Source: Candidatus Halomonas stercoripullorum (GTDB taxonomy: Bacteria > Pseudomonadota > Gammaproteobacteria > Pseudomonadales > Halomonadaceae). Taken from it: a DNA stretch of 5,416 nt. How positions within the stretch are numbered: the stretch's first letter is position 1; every line of letters begins with the position of its first letter. The notes beneath the pieces were generated by a model. The model saw only the letters and a program-made list of their open reading frames with translations. It did not search any database and was not told the DNA's origin. Position numbers and translations under genes: made by a program. Below are positions 4,945 through 5,416 of the stretch, in pieces. The stretch is taken from contig DXFC01000215.1 of the NCBI GenBank assembly GCA_019114645.1, positions 1 to 5,416 on the forward strand. The letters are read 5' to 3'.

Positions 4945-5416
4945 TCACATGCAGCGTCGATACAGCTCCTTGAGGTTGTCGATGGTCAACGTCACAGGGT
5001 TTCCGCCGCAGCTGGGGTCTTGAATGGCCATTTCAGCCAATTCGTCGATACGCTCCGGTGTCGCGCCCAGCTCCGATAACGTTCGCGGGATGCCTAACTG
5101 GTCGTTGAGCGACTGAACGAAGGCAGTGAAGCCTTCAAACCCACCTTCGATGCCCAGATAGGCAGCGGCCATGTCGAATCGGTCGCGGATCATCTCGGCA
5201 TTGAAATCGAGTACTGCGGGCATGCATACCGCGTTGGTGGTGCCATGGTGGGTGTTGAACACCGAGCCGACTGGATGACTGAGAGCGTGAATCGCTCCTA
5301 GCCCCTTCTGGAAGGCAGTGGCGCCCATCATTGCCGCACTCATCATCTGGGCGCGTGCCGCGATGTCATTACCGTTGGCATAGGCGCGGGGGAGGTACTC
5401 CTTGACCAGCCGCATG
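4945..5416 (-). CDS. Iron-containing alcohol dehydrogenase, C-terminal part (5' end outside window)
   Basis: This is the C-terminal 156 or so residues of a group III (Fe-ADH, PF00465) NAD(P)-dependent alcohol dehydrogenase, normally about 380-390 residues. The frame runs off the right edge, and the ATG at 5415 is internal because family sequence (LVKEYLPRAYANGND) is already under way there. Counting from that Met, GAIHALSHPVG supplies a metal-ligand His43 and the conserved His47. NTHHGTTNAVCMPAVLDFN supplies metal-ligand His57. The usual C-terminal ending is also present (LAEMAIQDPSCGGNPVTLTIDNLKELYRRCM). The first two ligands and the NAD-binding domain are outside the window. The substrate is unknown; relatives act on ethanol, 1,3-propanediol, lactaldehyde or 4-hydroxybutyrate. 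It runs tail-to-tail with the aminotransferase, so the two are not one operon, though both could serve amine or amino-alcohol breakdown. Confidence 0.92.
   Translation of the reverse strand, partial: MRLVKEYLPRAYANGNDIAARAQMMSAAMMGATAFQKGLGAIHALSHPVGSVFNTHHGTTNAVCMPAVLDFNAEMIRDRFDMAAAYLGIEGGFEGFTAFVQSLNDQLGIPRTLSELGATPERIDELAEMAIQDPSCGGNPVTLTIDNLKELYRRCM

Noticed and set aside
3600..5416. Aminotransferase and iron alcohol dehydrogenase as one operon or as part of denitrification
   Set aside because: They are on opposite strands and face each other, and neither family has a known role in nitrogen oxide respiration.
1..5416. Mobile element, CRISPR array, tRNA/rRNA or defence system
   Set aside because: I saw no transposase, terminal repeats, spaced direct repeats or RNA gene. 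All genes fit ordinary nor-region and catabolic content.

Overview
The window looks like a chromosomal segment of a denitrifying gammaproteobacterium with a fairly high GC content. The protein sequences resemble those of Halomonas or Pseudomonas type organisms, but genus cannot be settled from this sequence alone. It holds the downstream end of a nitric oxide reductase (nor) gene region, its likely regulator, and then an amino-acid/amine catabolism pair that is cut by the window edge.

Layout: (1) Bases 1-883 (+) are the C-terminal part of norD, the VWA-domain activation protein of NO reductase, followed after 14 bases by a 67-residue two-helix membrane protein of unknown function (898-1101, +). 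(2) Running towards these on the minus strand is a three-gene set read from right to left: a COG3671-type membrane protein (2551-2105), norE, a cytochrome oxidase subunit III-like protein (2038-1448), and norF, a subunit IV-like protein (1428-1120). The two converging sets are separated by only 18 bases. (3) A Crp/Fnr regulator of Dnr type starts at 2783 and reads rightwards, divergent from the COG3671-norE-norF set. The 231-base divergent region is the largest non-coding stretch in the window. It carries two FNR/Dnr-like boxes: TTGCTTTGCATCAA at 2635-2648 and CTGACTTTGGTCAA at 2743-2756. The first lies exactly where a class II activator site should lie for a -10 hexamer TACACT (minus strand, 2612-2607). 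(4) After a 73-base gap comes a full-length omega-amino acid (beta-alanine):pyruvate aminotransferase (3600-4943, +). It meets tail-to-tail, with one base between the stop codons, an iron-containing alcohol dehydrogenase (minus strand) whose N-terminal part lies outside the window.

How it works together (partly inference): NorD is needed to mature or activate the NorCB nitric oxide reductase, whose genes should lie upstream of base 1. NorE and NorF are accessory membrane proteins of the same system. The Dnr-like protein is expected to respond to NO or low oxygen and to bind TTGAT-type sites; it keeps the E-x-x-S-R recognition residues for this. It probably switches on the divergent COG3671-norEF set. 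The aminotransferase and dehydrogenase show no sequence link to denitrification and are probably just neighbours. I see no mobile element, CRISPR array, tRNA or rRNA, and no clearly novel system. The most useful new observations are the precisely spaced Dnr box, the membrane proteins of unknown function in the nor region, and the Dnr-like protein's lack of a candidate haem-ligand histidine.
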